Part shown: piece by piece, positions 23,305 to 36,600 of the stretch
How positions within the stretch are numbered: the first letter of the stretch is position 1
How the letters are laid out: each line of letters begins with the position of its first letter
DNA from: Mya arenaria
Lineage: Eukaryota > Mollusca > Bivalvia > Myida > Myidae
Assembly (NCBI RefSeq): GCF_026914265.1
Contig: NC_069135.1
Coordinates: 31,912,756 to 31,976,755 of the forward strand
Reading direction: 5' to 3'
Length of the DNA: 64,000 nucleotides
Program-made: the position numbers and the translations under genes
The notes under the pieces: model-generated
Database searches by the model: none
Told to the model about the DNA's origin: nothing
What the model saw: only the letters and a program-made list of their open reading frames with translations

Positions 23305-24991
23305 GATTATCATTTAACAATTATAGGTCAATTAACACAAACACTTCACACGGCAATGTATGCATTTCATAGCAGTTAGCAGTCCTTTCATTATTTTTAT
23401 TAGGATGCATTTTTAATTTTGATTTCATTATTGATCATTAATTCAAATGGCTTACCTATTTTATTATGATCATGAATTATGAGTTTGGAACAATTTTCAA
23501 TTCATAATTCCTACTGCAATTAATCGTTATCGCTTTTGATTTTTAACCTTTTATTCATTGAACTTCAAACAGAAAGTGTTCAAGACAGCAAAAGCCAAGA
23601 GCGATGTTTTCCTTTAAAATTATGCTTTAGAAACTTTAATTTTTAATGGGTCTTCAATGATAAACAAATCTAAACTTCATGTGGCCTCGAACCTGATGCA
23701 AATCCTTTTCTATAATCATTATTATTAAGTTCTATTTGTGTTATATAAAACGAAATTAAAACTCTCTTCATTAAATTGATGAATTTTTGGTTTATCCCAT
23801 TCACCTTTTAAATTTAAAATAAAAAAAATGAAATGAGATTTGCTCAACTTTATTATTATTATTATTATGCATATTGTTAATATTACATGTATGTATTCAG
23901 ATAATTTGAAAGAAATCGCTTTAAGTAATTAGGTGTATAATTTGGTTTGAAATGATTATGGACATTATGTTACTGTACATATATTATTTTTGTATATAAT
24001 CCAGATGAACAACTTGTACATAGAAATTGTTATTTTTTTATACACATTTTTACTCTTTTACTCACTGTGCTTAAAATTGATATTAATTTTTTTAATTGAA
24101 AAACCTTACCATGAAATCTATCCGTATTAAGCATTAAACATTTTAATCAAACATTTAAAACAACTTACAAACTTCATGATTTGTGTACGCATATAATGTA
24201 TTTAAAGAGGCATATTTCACGCTAACACATATAGTACAAGAATTGTTATATCTTGAATTGCCAGTTACCTTGTATATGAAACTACATGTATACCATTAAA
24301 GATAAAAATTGAGCCAGGTGAATTATTATTCATGGTGATAACTCAAGTACAATCAAAGAGAATTGTATAATGTATATGTTCATGTGTTGTACATATAAGG
24401 GGTTGTAAAGTTCTGGATTTATCCTTGAATTAGGATTAAGAGCTTTTAACTTCAGACTTAATTCAACTGTTTTTACCTCGGACAATTCAACAGTTGTAAA
24501 GACTGTTTTTACCTCGGACATTTGCATAAAAAATAGTAGGAAATACAATAAAATGTGTATTAATGACTTTGGAAACGATTTCAAAATGGGTCTTACCTAC
24601 TTAACCCTGCTCTGGGCATGACTTTCTCATACTCTAACTTTCAGGATTTACAATTAAAACCCTAGGCATATATTTGTGACAATGTCAGCAAGAATAAGGT
24701 CAGTGAAGGAAATAGTGACATTTCCATTTTTTTGTGAGGTTTTGTACTACATAAGCAGGCCATCTAGCTGTTTTTTAAAAAAGGTTTCTTTATATAAAAT
24801 TAACTTATTGTTATGAGTTTGTTTTGTAATCTTATCATTTGGTTGAAATTTGTTTTTGTTGTTAACATTAAAAGTCCTCAAGCATGACCCAGTTTCGCAA
24901 ATCGCAAAAACTTCACAAATAGTCATCGCATGACATTTGCAATTATTGTATCATTAATTCATTTGATTCAAACATATTTTATTTTCAACAT

Positions 24992-25026
<35 letters not shown>

Positions 25027-25707
25027 ATTAATCATCAGAAATTAGTTCACATTAAATACAATTAATACATTTACATATAATATATTGAATCAGGTCGTTT
25101 AATGTAATGACAATGTTGATAATGTGGAATTTTGGTTTTGTATATAGCTGAAGAAAAATATAAAAAAACATCTCTCTTATTGTGTACTTTTAATACCACT
25201 ACTGACTTTATCATATTCGATCGAAAACTTGATTGTACGAGTTTATCTCCAAAATGTTTACAAGCTAACTAAAATAAGATAAAAATCAGTACTTTAACAG
25301 AATGGTCCACATTATGTATTGTTAAATGGATTTCTTTTGAGGTTATGAATTCGTTTTATTTATTGTCATCAAAGTTTTAATGCAAATAAATTACTCTGAA
25401 TTATACACACCTTCAGATTAAGGGAACTCTTCTATGAATAACATCACTGTCCTGTTCTCTATTGGTAGTTTTTTTTGTTGGTTAAATAACATTTTTTTTG
25501 CAATCTTTAGCAGTTTGTTTGGGTACTGCTCCCACTCTACAAGCTTTTGAAATTTAACTCATGCAGGGCATAGCATCAAAATATGTTTTAAAATGCGTTA
25601 AAATCACAAGAGCTGTTTGTGGTAAATATTTTTGTACCATATTAATTGTCAGAGACAGGATTGAATAAGTAGTGTCACTTAAATGCTAGTGTTTGTATAT
25701 TGAAATA

Positions 25708-25846
25708 CAGTTGTTGTTGGCTCGAACTGGATGTAAAGGACCAATTTCTATTTATTGAAGGTAGACATTCCTCCTTGGCTCAAATTTTCCGAGTCTCAAG
25801 GTAGTTTCACCGGTCCCTGGAAGTTCCAGCCATCGGGGTTTGACTG
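25708..25846. mobile_element. pogo/Tigger-like MITE, copy 2
   Basis: 139 bp flanked by TA on both sides (25706-25707, 25847-25848). It starts CAGTTGTTG and ends GGTTTGACTG. It shares GGCTCGAACTGGATGTAAAG and GGTCCCTGG with the copy at 2152-2316 and is shorter by internal deletions. Confidence 0.7.
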
Positions 25847-27120
25847 TATTGTTGTTGAAACTTCTGAGAGCTATTTATTGCATGATAAGGGCCCTGTTCA
25901 GATATATAATTATGAGAATTAATAAAGAAGAAAAAAAACAAGAATTTTTTTCGAAATATTTTATATCAATAATTTTTCTTCTGAGAATATAATTGTACAA
26001 CAATGTTATTGTAAGTGTTGATATTTGTGCCTGGCCTCCTAATTGTTTATAAGAAAAAAAAAGAAGATGCTAACTTTCCTGGTGTTAAGTAGTAAATGTC
26101 CCTCAAATGCCTTTATATAAGCATCTGCCAGATTGTTAAAAACTCAATAAATAAAAACAATTTATGACAAAATAGAAATTTATCGACTGATTTCGTTACC
26201 AAATGGAAATTTGCCAGTAGTTGAAATTGTTGTAAGGGTTTATGTTTGTAAGAGCACTTCTAAATTATTAAAAGTATATCTGTCTGTCGACTGTATTTGT
26301 ATGAACCTGAACGCTTCGGTAAGTTAGAACATTGAACACATTCTGAGATCTTGTTATGACTTTTGCTGCATTGTGATATAAAAGTATTGCTCTTATTTCT
26401 ATGCAACTTTTCATGTATATAATATACCATATCATACCCCACGTTTGTATATAATTGTTATTTTATATTCAGTTATGTTTTTAAATGTATTTTATTGATT
26501 GAGTGTATATTGGCAGGACACTTACATGTCTGGGTATTGTTTTTGTACAAGCCTGTTTGTACCTCTTAAAATTATATATATTCTTTATAAGAACATTTTG
26601 CTATAAGTTGATAAATGTTATGTTTTTGTCAGTAACAAAATGAGTATACATCATATAGATATTGGACAAATGGTGTTAAGTTAAAGGCTCTATGCATTGT
26701 AAGGTTGTACTAAGAGATGTATAAAGATAATTAGGATTCCATTATCAAAGAGTGTCTGCAACTCAGCACATTTATTTGTTCAATGCATACATATAAACAA
26801 TATCAATATACTAGTAACCAGCTTAGTGCTTGAGTTTATATTTTGTTTACTAACCCAGCCTCTATAAAAATCTACCGATACACCTGATTGAAATTATTAA
26901 CGACTGACTGCTGTTTATCAAAATAATGCAAAGTATATTTGAGAAATACTGCCATCGGATTGGACAATATAACATTATCTGTAGAGTTTATTAATCGCCG
27001 TGTCATCAACCATCTGCCATTAAATCAATTATCTTAACAGTCTGATCATATAGTTTTTTTTATTCCTCTGTTTGTTATGAACACATTTTTTTTATATACA
27101 ATGTAAATATACATTTGAAA

Positions 27121-27355
27121 ATTGGTACTTGGTACCAGTTTATGAAATTGTTGCTTGGTAATAGTTATTGAAACTGGCGCTATGTACGGTACCAGTTTAT
27201 GAATCTGTGTTGGGTACCAGTTTATTGGTGCTATGTACCAGTTTATGAATCGGTGCTGGGTACCAGTTTATGAAATTGTTGCTTAGTAATAGTTACTAAA
27301 ACTGGTGCTCTGTACCAGTTTATGAATCGGTGCTGGGTACCAGTGTATGAAGTTG
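27121..27355. repeat. ~27-bp minisatellite
   Basis: About eight units of GGTACCAGTTTATGAATCGG followed by TGCTG, with longer variants containing GAAATTGTTGCTTGGTAATAG. A larger repeat of about 105-130 bp is visible, because the GTTGCTTGGTAATAGTTA/GTTGCTTAGTAATAGTTA segment occurs twice. Confidence 0.75.
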
Positions 27356-28105
27356 TATAAACAGAGTTAAACTTGTTTGTTCCATACAAAATACTCATTC
27401 TAGTGTATGCTTGTGATCATTATTACTTTATTTCAGATATACATTTGTATCTGTATATTTGACTCTTTTAATAAAAAGATTACTGACTAAAAAATGAGTT
27501 ATTCTGATATATATTTTGGAAGAAATGTACAAAACTAACGAACTGTACCGGCCTTTATTATCATAACAATAAAAATGCCAAAATAAAACCTTGACCATGA
27601 TTTCAAAGTATTCTCCGCCTTATTCCAGCCTTAGTTTAAGCATATTTTATTGCATGACGATACATTTACACATTATGTGATGATGATAACAACAAAGAAA
27701 CAGAGACAGTGCAATGTAACAAAGCTTACGTTTATATATATAAAAGGACATGCAAAGGGATTGGGCCACGAGTTTTACCAACATCAGTTACGGCCTTTTC
27801 CCAAAACGTCACATGAAAAGCAAAACTGATAACGTTGTCACATAAACTATGAAACCAAATGTTCATATACATAGGAATTAGAATAATGTGTCAAATAACT
27901 ACGAGAAAAGTGATTTCTAATTAATAGATCGTGTAATGCAATAAATAATAATAGAAAAGGTAGAAATTAAGCTAAGTGTAAGAAATAAGATTATGGAGAG
28001 AGATATATCAAGAGATAAAAAGAGAAAGATGGGAGGGAGAGGTGGAGTGCTCCTTGTGCTTAGTGTGGAGGGTTTAAGAAGCGATTTACCACTGTACTTT
28101 ATATA

Positions 28106-28994
28106 GTGGTGCACTTAGTCCGTAAATATTGCAAAGACCCGCACCTCCATTTGGCTGGGGCCGGGATAGTAGGCTTATCTCAAAATATGACACCCCTTTT
28201 TGAATGTGGGTTAAAATTTGACTTCAGGCTTTCTATTTATTCTTGTGAACTGGCGGCAATTGCACTAAAAATGCTGCTCCAGCAAGCAGAAGCAAACAAT
28301 ATACACAACAAAGTAACAATACTATCAGACTCTTTAAGTGCACTCATGTCAATGAAAACAAGCTTTTCTAGGTCACGACCAGAAATTTTACAGCAAATAC
28401 TTAATATAATAATAAATAATACTACACTGCTTCATGATCTAGGAGTGTCAATAACATTTGTCTGGATTCCTAGTCACATAGGCATCTTAGGAAATGAAAT
28501 GGCTGATAAAATTGCAAAACAAGCATCAAGGCAAGGTTCACGAACAAACATCAAATTAAGCGTCCCTGAAGCATACAGCTGGATAAAGAAACTAACAAAA
28601 AAACAAATTTGTAAGAGACTTTGAAGTATATAAACTTGAGCACAATTTTGAGTATGGGGAAATTAACACTACAATCAAAACATATAGTACTAATACACTA
28701 AAAGATAAAGTATACACACGACTTCGTTTAGGAACCAGTATGCTAGCTGCTGAGAATTATACAAATACTGACTGCTGTATCCAATGCGGAGACAAAGAAA
28801 CATTCCATCACATTTTCTTTAAATGCCCAACTTATATGGAACAACGAGAAAGCCTGAAAATAGAACTTCTGAAACTAAATATGTCAGTCATCGACAGGTA
28901 TCATCTGCTGTTTCCCGAACCTGATATAACAGAGAAGGTAAGGGAAGCAGTGTTTGCATACCTGTCGGGAATAAACTACCTAAACAAAATTTAA
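28106..28994 (+). pseudogene. 5'-truncated non-LTR retrotransposon: RNase H and zinc-knuckle-like tail
   Basis: The first segment, 28106-28621, reads as an RNase H domain: GAGIV, the catalytic Glu in SCELAAI, Asp in SDSLSAL, and His and Asp in WIPSHIGILGNEMADKIAKQ. The first catalytic Asp is not clear because the DGS region has decayed. One indel in the A-run at about 28596-28602 shifts the frame. Reading resumes as NKFVRDFEVYKLEHN and continues through 28994 with a Cys-rich CCIQCGDKETFHHIFFKC typical of the C-terminus of I- or Jockey-type pol proteins. Reverse transcriptase and endonuclease are absent, as expected for 5' truncation near 28100. The frame opens with GTG, so no true start is present. 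The exact clade is uncertain. Confidence 0.85.
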
Positions 28995-29064
28995 TACCAC
29001 ACAAAACAAAAGGTTCTATAAGAAATAGGGTCTAAATAGCACAGCACTTATTAAACAACATATG

Positions 29065-30150
29065 CAAAACATGTTCATTGTATACGCCGTGTACCTGTTG
29101 TTGGGACCCTTTTTGAAAAGGGTGGTAATACAATGACTGTTTTAACATCAATAATAAGCACAAAGCACAAATAATAATCTTCAAAAAATTAAAAAGCACG
29201 TTCATTGTATACGCCGTGTACCTGTTGTTGGGACCCTTATCAAAAGGGTGGTAATACAATGACTGCTTTAACATCCCAAGAAAGCAAAAAACATACATTA
29301 ATAATAACTTGAGAAATAAAACAAAATAAAATAAAAGGCACGTTCATTGTATACGCCGTGTACCTGTTGTTGGGACCCTTATCAAAAGGGTGGTAATACA
29401 ATGACTGCTTTAACATCCCAAGGAAGCGAAAAACATACATTAATAATAACTTAAGAAATAAAACAAAATAAAATAAAAGGCACGTTCATTGTATACGCCG
29501 TGTACCTGTTGTTGGGACCCTTATCAAAAGGGTGGTAATACAATGACTGCTTTAACATCCCAAGGAAGCGAAAAACATACATTAATAATAACTTAAGAAA
29601 TAAAACAAAATAAAATAAAAGGCACGTTCATTGTATACGCCGTGTACCTGTTGTTGGGGCCCTTATCAAAAGGGTGGTAATACAATGACTGCTTTAACAT
29701 CCCAAGGAAGCGAAAAACATACATTAATAATAACTTAAGAAATAAAACAAAATAAAATAAAAGGCACGTTCATTGTATACGCCGTGTACCTGTTGTTGGG
29801 GCCCTTTTTTAAAAGGGTGGTAATACAATGACTGCTTTAACATCCCAAGAAAGCAAAAAAACATACATTAATAATAACTTGAGAAATAAAACAAAATAAA
29901 ATAAAAAGCACGTTCAATGTATGCGCCGTGTAGCTGTTGTTGGGGCCCTTTTTTAAAAGGGTGGTAATACAATGACTGCTTTATCATCCAAAAGAAACAG
30001 AAAGCATAAATAATTTCTTTTTTTTCTAAGTAAAATATAAAGCACGTTCATTGTATACGCCGTGTACCTGTTGTTGGGGCCCTTTTCAAAAGGGTGGTAA
30101 TACAATGACTGCTCAAACATCCTAATGAAGCTTAGAAAATAATTCCCTAT
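29065..30150 (+). repeat. Eight 142-bp hairpin-forming repeats after the retrotransposon
   Basis: Units start at about 29073, 29200, 29342, 29484, 29626, 29768, 29912 and 30046. The four inner spacings are exactly 142. Each contains CATTGTATACGCCGTGTACC, then ACCCTTATCAAAAGGGT, then AATACAATGACTG. CATTGTAT pairs with ATACAATG and ACCCTT with AAGGGT, giving a nested stem-loop of ~58 nt per unit. The array starts ~70 bp after the retrotransposon stop in the same orientation, so it may be its 3' UTR. Frames of 66-88 codons on the minus strand are repeat artefacts. Confidence 0.85.
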
Positions 30151-30655
30151 AAGTAAAACTTTATCTTAGTGAGGGGCATCACGATCCCCTCCGGCGCCTT
30201 GCTTAGAGATACGTTCATTACAAACAACAAATATGGCAGGTTTACCTGACAACTACAAACACATTATATTATATTGAACAAGAAAGTTGTCAAGAAAGAA
30301 AACCAATATCGGTATAAACTGTATAAAGACATTTTGAGTTAACAATTCTACCGATTTAAACCGTTACATCCATAGTGCTATTAGAAGTCCATGATGATTT
30401 TACATGCTATGGTGATGGTGTTGTAATATAACGCTTCTGGTCCAGGTTTATTGTTAGGAAAAACAGTTTTTGATCCTAGCCCTAATTCATTCATTCACTT
30501 AAAGATATTGAAATTTTGAAAATATACATGGTTACGACCTATTGATAAAAAAGAGAAGGCACTGGACCAGGGGCTACATACCTGTGTATAGAAAGTATAC
30601 TATGTATTTTTTTATCCCGCACATACATATTAAAATGGAAAAAATCGGGCGCATG

Positions 30656-30692
<37 letters not shown>

Positions 30693-31400
30693 ATATTATT
30701 AATCATTATTATTTTTAAAACAACCATAATAACCCTCTCTATATATGTACATGTACATTTAAAAAACATGTAGGCAAAGTAATGTCAACGCACTCTCTGG
30801 TCTTGAAGAATTTCCAATAAGTAAATAGTGAGGCAATAGTCGGGCATCAACAACAAAGTGGTCAGTTCATATATATATTAGAAATATTAATACATATAGT
30901 GGGCAAAAAGTCCTGTTCTCACAACACTTTCTTGTCAATGAACTGACCGTGAGTCTTGCCCATCCTTCAAAAAAATACCATTCTTACACGTAAATGTTTT
31001 TTAAGATACAAGACTGGAGAAATGAAACCATATCCAATATTCAGAGCTGTGGGACCTCCCTAGATGTCATTCATCGCAGGTTTCGCGGCATTTTGGGTAA
31101 AAAATTACTCCTTTGACGAATATCCCATCAACCGATGGGGGTAAAACTCCCCTTTTGGCTTCAAAATTCTGTTTAAGTCACACTTGGGGATGTGACGGGG
31201 TCAAGCCATAATGCAGCCATTATAGGGCGCGGGCAGACCTTTATAAACTCAACAACAACAACAACCGTAAATATTACAACATTGTCCTATTAGAGAGGTT
31301 AAAAGATCCGAAAAGTAGTTTGTTTGTGCTCAGAGGATGAAATTGTCTAGTGTTACGAAAAAGTATCTGCCTTTCGACTATAAATAGTGAGAAGTTAAAG
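30151..31400. other. Gene-free stretch with poly-A run
   Basis: Includes GAGGGGCATCACGATCCCCTC, a short palindrome near 30172-30193, and an A-run of about 27 at 30662-30689 that could be an old retroelement tail. No gene was recognised. Confidence 0.5.
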
Positions 31401-31668
31401 AATGATAAAAGATTGCTGACAAAAGATCAGATCGTAGATTTTCATATTTCCTTTCGAAAATGTGTTATGGCTTAAACCATTACTAACGGTTTAAGAAAAA
31501 TGCATAAAACATCAATTTTCGAACTTAAATATAAAAATCTGTGATCAAATTTTATCAGCAGTCATATATCACTGGTGTCCATGGATTTTCGCAAAAATTG
31601 GCTCGTTCCAAGACAAAAAAATAAAAAAAAGTTGTCAAAACGTTCAACCTGTGAGAGTGCAGCTTTAA
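31401..31668. mobile_element. TTAA-type MITE, GCTGCACT family, truncated copy 2
   Basis: The right end CTGTGAGAGTGCAGCTTTAA at 31649-31668 is intact. The left end starts inside the element at AATGATAAAAGATTGCTGAC, with no left terminus. The interior matches the complete copies at 21815-22175 and 61349-61716. Confidence 0.75.
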
Positions 31669-31849
31669 TAAATGACTTTATATATTGATTTTCACTCATT
31701 TCAATTGACCAGGTTTTAATGAAAACCAGCGCTGGAGGAGCAAGCAGGCAGCCCGACGCCAAACCGGTGGTTTGTGCTCAAAAAATAGTTAGTATTGATG
31801 TATAGTGGCGAATCTAGGTAAGCAGAGAGCTCATGTGGAAATGTTCCTT

Positions 31850-32720
31850 AGGATTGCATTTGGGAGATGTGGGATCAAAGTCGCCGTTGCTTCAACAGAA
31901 AAATGGTTTCCGATCAATGACTTTAGTTATATATTGACCTTTACTGATTAAACTTGGTATGCTACACGCTCATGTGAAGACGCAACTTCAGAGTGCATTA
32001 TGGGATATCTGGGGCCAAGGTCAACGTCGTTGTAATTAAAAATAGAATGAATAGTTAATGCCAAATATCTTTATTCAGGATTGACGAACTTTTAATTGGA
32101 ATTCGCTTCAAGCAACCTGATGTAAAAACTTATCTTGGGATTGCATTAGGGAAAGTTTGGTCAAGGGCAAGGTCGCTGTTTTTGAAGATTGAAAAACGTT
32201 TTCTGCTAATAAACTGATGTAGGAATTATGTTAAGCAATGAAACATGGTGTGTGTAGAAGTAATTTTGGATTGCATTTATTGCCAAATTCAAGATTGCTG
32301 ATACTTATATAGAAAAAAGGTTTCGAAACAATAATTTTGAATGATGTAGATTGTTGAAACTTGATGTCTAGAAAGTTCATGTAAATAAGTACTTGAAGGG
32401 ATTACTAATAAACAGTGTCAATGTTATAATTTGAGTAAGGAATGGTTTATAGTGATGCAACTAGGTATATAGCAAACTTATCTAAAGATATACCTTTATA
32501 ATGCTTTGGTATTTGTAGGGTCAAGGTCAATGTTACTGTTGCTTTAAATAGAAAATGGCCAATGGTTGACTGTATAGTTCTCAATCAATATCTTCAAATA
32601 ATGATGTGAAGTGATGCAACTCGGCATGTGTAAACATAACTTGGCAGTGTATGGTGAGCGAGTTGGGTCAAGGCCATTGTTTATAAATGGCATTTTTGTC
32701 TCCATAACCAGGTATTAAAT
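31850..32720. repeat. Diverged ~130-bp array with GGTCAAGGTCA cores
   Basis: Seven weakly similar units with cores near 31871 (GGGATCAAAGTCGCCGTTGC), 32010, 32157, 32285, 32410, 32515 (GGGTCAAGGTCAATGTTACTG) and 32655. Each core is usually followed by AAATAGAAAATGG-like words and preceded by GGATTGCATT/GAGTGCATTATGGGA. It is an old, decayed array. Confidence 0.6.
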
Positions 32721-33694
32721 AATGATATAAATCGATGAACTAAAGCTATGTGCATGTACCAAGCTCATACAGGTGTAAACATTGAGTTGGTACAAACAAA
32801 CAAGCCGATTTCGTCTCTTTGCGGCATTTCTAGTTTGTATTCGTATTCAGCTAATAATTATCTTCAGATGATGGCCACCAGGCACAACCATTTAATCTTA
32901 TTTGTTTATCGGGTACCTTTATTGTGTTATCAGTTTAACGACCAAAGACAGTGAATGCCTCAAATCGGATTTCATTTTTTTCTACGCCCAAAGTCGATAC
33001 CGATTGTATTTTATCAAATCAAGCAGACTTGTACCCCTTAAGCATCAAGATCGGCTATTAAATACACACAGAGGTAATAATGCGGAGGAAGCCAGACTCG
33101 TTAGTTTTGTAACTTTGGCCACATTTTAAAGTTTGTCTTTACTACTATTGCTATTTTCTTAAGTATGGCAATACAATTCGAAACAACTTATATTTAGTAC
33201 CTATTACGAATATCGTTGTAAAGATATTTTATTGATTTTCGTTCACAAAGAGAAAGAATTACCAAACGTAAACCATAATAGAAACAAGCTTATATAGTCT
33301 CATTTTTGGACTTATAGTTTCTGCCCTTTTTTGTTCACATTTAATTCACAAACGCATGTCATTGTCTGAATATTAACACATTTTTGATCGAAGTTACGAA
33401 ACTAAACTTTTCATTGATACTTAACAGCTATGTAAGGTACATAGCATACCTTTATCAATGGTTATGCATTGTTAAGTGAATGTTTTAATGAAAAAAATAT
33501 CGCTTATCGGAAAGAACATCTTATCTTTGAATAAATGTCATCAATAATTAAGAGGTAAACAAAAACTTGGATATTTTATGACCCAGTTTTGAATATCAAT
33601 TTGAAATTCGAATGTAACAATAGTGCGTATACATTGGTGAAGTCTACAGCACGTGCGTTTGCTAAATACAATGAAGACCTCCTGTTTTTAACGT
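32721..33694. other. Gene-free stretch before the minisatellite
   Basis: Two overlapping open frames (32748-32954, 32902-33129) show no domain and no splice support. AT-rich. Nothing else was recognised. Confidence 0.5.
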
Positions 33695-36600
33695 TTTGCG
33701 CATACGCTCCTCCTAGTGACAGCACATACCCTTCTTGTAGTGATAACACATACTCTTCTTGTAGTGATAACACATACCCTTCTTGAAGTGATAGCACATA
33801 CTCTTCTTGAAGTGACAGCTCAAACCCTTCTTGAAGTGACAGCTCATAGCCTTCTTGTAGTGACAGCACAAACGTTTCTTGTAATGACAGATCAAATGCT
33901 CCTCGTAGTTCAAGCGCATACGCATTTAGTAGTGACAGCTCATACCCTCATAACAGTGACAGATACAACGGGTTTTTTAGTGGAAGACATGCGCTTCTTG
34001 AAATGACAGCACATACGCATCTTGTAGTGACAGCACATATGGTCCTTGTAGTGACAGCACATACGCGTCCTGTAGTGACAGTACATATGGTCCTTGTAGT
34101 GACAGCACATATGCTTCTTGTAGTGACAGCACATAATAGTATGCTTCCTGTAGTGGCAGCACATATTCTTATTGTAGTGACAGCACATATGCATCTTGTA
34201 GTGACAGCACATAAGCATCTTGTAATGACAGCACATGCGCATCTTATAGTGACAGCACAAATGTTTCTTGTAGTGACAGCACATATTCGCCTTGTGGTGC
34301 CAGCACACATGATTCTTATAGTGACAGCACATATGTTCCTTGTAGTGGCAGCACGTATGAGTATTGTAGTGACAGCACAAATGCGCCTTGAAGTGACAGA
34401 CGTTTTTTGTAGTAACAGCACATATGCGGCTTGAACTGACATCACTCATGTTCCTTGTAGTGGCAGGACATATGCTTCTTGTAGTGGCAGCACATACGTT
34501 TCTTGTAGTGACAGCACATACTTCTTGTAGTGACAGCACATATGGTCCTTGTAGTGACAGCACACATGCTTCTTGTTGTGGCAGCACATATGCTTCTTGT
34601 AGTGGCAGCACATACTTCTTGTAGTGACAGCACATATGGTCCTTGTAGTGACAGCATATACTTCTTGTAGTGACAGCACATACTTCTTGTAGTGGCAGCA
34701 CATACTTCTTGTAGTGGCAGCACATATTTCTTGTAGTGCCAGCACATACTTCTTGTAGTGGCAGCACATACCTCTTGTAGTGACAGCACACATGCTTCTT
34801 GTAGTGGCAGCACATATGCTTCTTGTAGTGACAGCACACATGTTCCTTGTAGTGGCAGCACACATGTTCCTTGTAGTGACAGCACATATGTTTCTTGTAG
34901 TGACAGCACATATGCTTCTTGTAGTGGCAGCACATATGGTCCTTGTAGTGACAGCACACTTGTTCCTTGTAGTGACAGTACATATGTTCCTTGTAGTGGC
35001 AGCACATATGTTCCATGTAGTGACAGCACATATGTTTCTTGTAGTGACAGCACATATGCTTCTTGTAGTGGCAGCACATATGGTCCTTGTAGTGACAGCA
35101 CACTTGTTCCTTGTAGTGACAGCACATATGTTCCTTGTAGTGGCAGCGCATATGTTCCATGTAGTGGCAGCACATATGCTTCTTGTAGTGACAGCACATA
35201 TGCATCTTGTAGTGACAGCACATATGGTCCTTGTAGTGGCAGCACATATGCATCTTGTAATGACAGCACATATGCATATTGTAGTGACATCACATATGCA
35301 TCTTGTAGTGGCAGCACATATGCATCTTGTAGTGACAGCACATATGGTCCTTGTAGTGACAGCACACATGTTCCTTATAGTGGCAGCACATATGCTTCTT
35401 GAAGTGACAGCACATATGCATCTTTTAGTGACAGCACATATGCTTCTTGTAGTGGCAGCACATACTTCTTGTAGTGACAGCACATATGGTCCTTGTAGTG
35501 ACAGCACATATTTCTTGTAGTGGCAGCACATACTTCTTGTAGTGGCAGCACATACTTCTTGTAGTGGCAGCACATATGGTCTTTGTAGTGACAGCACATA
35601 TGGTCCTTGTAGTGACATCATATACTTCGTGTAGTGACAGCACATACTTCTTGTAGTGGCAGCACATACTTCTTGTAGTGGAAGCACATACTTCTTGTAG
35701 TGGCAGCTCATATGGTCCTTGTAGTGACAGCACATATGCTTCTTGTAGTGACAGCACATATGCTTCTTGTAGTGACAACACATATGTTCCTTGTAGTGAC
35801 AGCACATATGCGTCTTGTAGTGACAGCAAATATTTTTCTTGTAGTGACAGCACATATGTTCCTTGTAGTGACAGCATATATGCATCTTGTAGTGACGGCA
35901 CATATGCTTCTTGTAGTGGCAGCACATATGCATCTTGTAGTGGCAGCACATATGCTTCTCGTAGAGACAGCACACATGTTCCTTGTAGTGGCAGCATTTA
36001 TGGTCCTTGTAGTGGCAGCACATATGCATCTTGTGGTGACAGTACATATGTTCCTTGTAGTGGCAGCATATATGCATCTTGTGGTGACAGCACATATGTT
36101 CCTTGTAGTGGCAGCACATATTCTTTTTGTAGTGACAGCACATGCGCATCTTATAGTGACAGCACATACGCGCCTTGAAGTGACATACGTTTCTTGTAGT
36201 AACAGCACACATGTTCCTTTTATTGGCAGCACATATTCTTATTGTAGTGACAGCACATATGCTTCTTGTAGTGATAGCACATATGTTCCTTGTAGTGACA
36301 GCACATATGCATCATGTAGTGACAGCACATATGCTTCTTGTAGTGACAGCACATATGTTTCTTGTAGTGGCAGCACATATGCTTCTTGTAGTGATAACAC
36401 ATACTTCTTGTAGTGACTGCACATATGCATCTTGTAGTGCCAGCACATATGCTTCCAGTAGTGACAGCACATATGTTTCTTGTAGTGGCAGCACATATGC
36501 TTCGTGTAGTGATAAGACATACTTCTTGTAGTGACAGCACATACTTCTTGTAGTGACAGCACATACTTCTTGTAGTGACAGCACATATGCTTCTTGTAGT

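Larger units (their letters stand above)
20305..28105. other. Long gene-free stretch with MITEs and simple repeats
   Basis: No domain-bearing open frame was found on either strand. It holds a GTT run at 20884-20903, inverted-repeat elements (listed separately), a TA run at about 24996-25023, ATT runs near 23858 and a ~27-bp tandem repeat at 27121-27355. Part of it may be the SH2-WW 3' UTR, but no poly-A site can be chosen among many AATAAA words. Confidence 0.5.

Noticed and set aside
34446..36212. 588-codon minus-strand open frame and similar long frames (445 and 307 codons) across 33.6-38.7 kb
   Set aside because: They come from a stop-free 24-bp repeat, switch periodic peptide motif wherever a 22-bp unit occurs, and overlap in up to five frames. 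No start, splice or unique sequence supports a gene.
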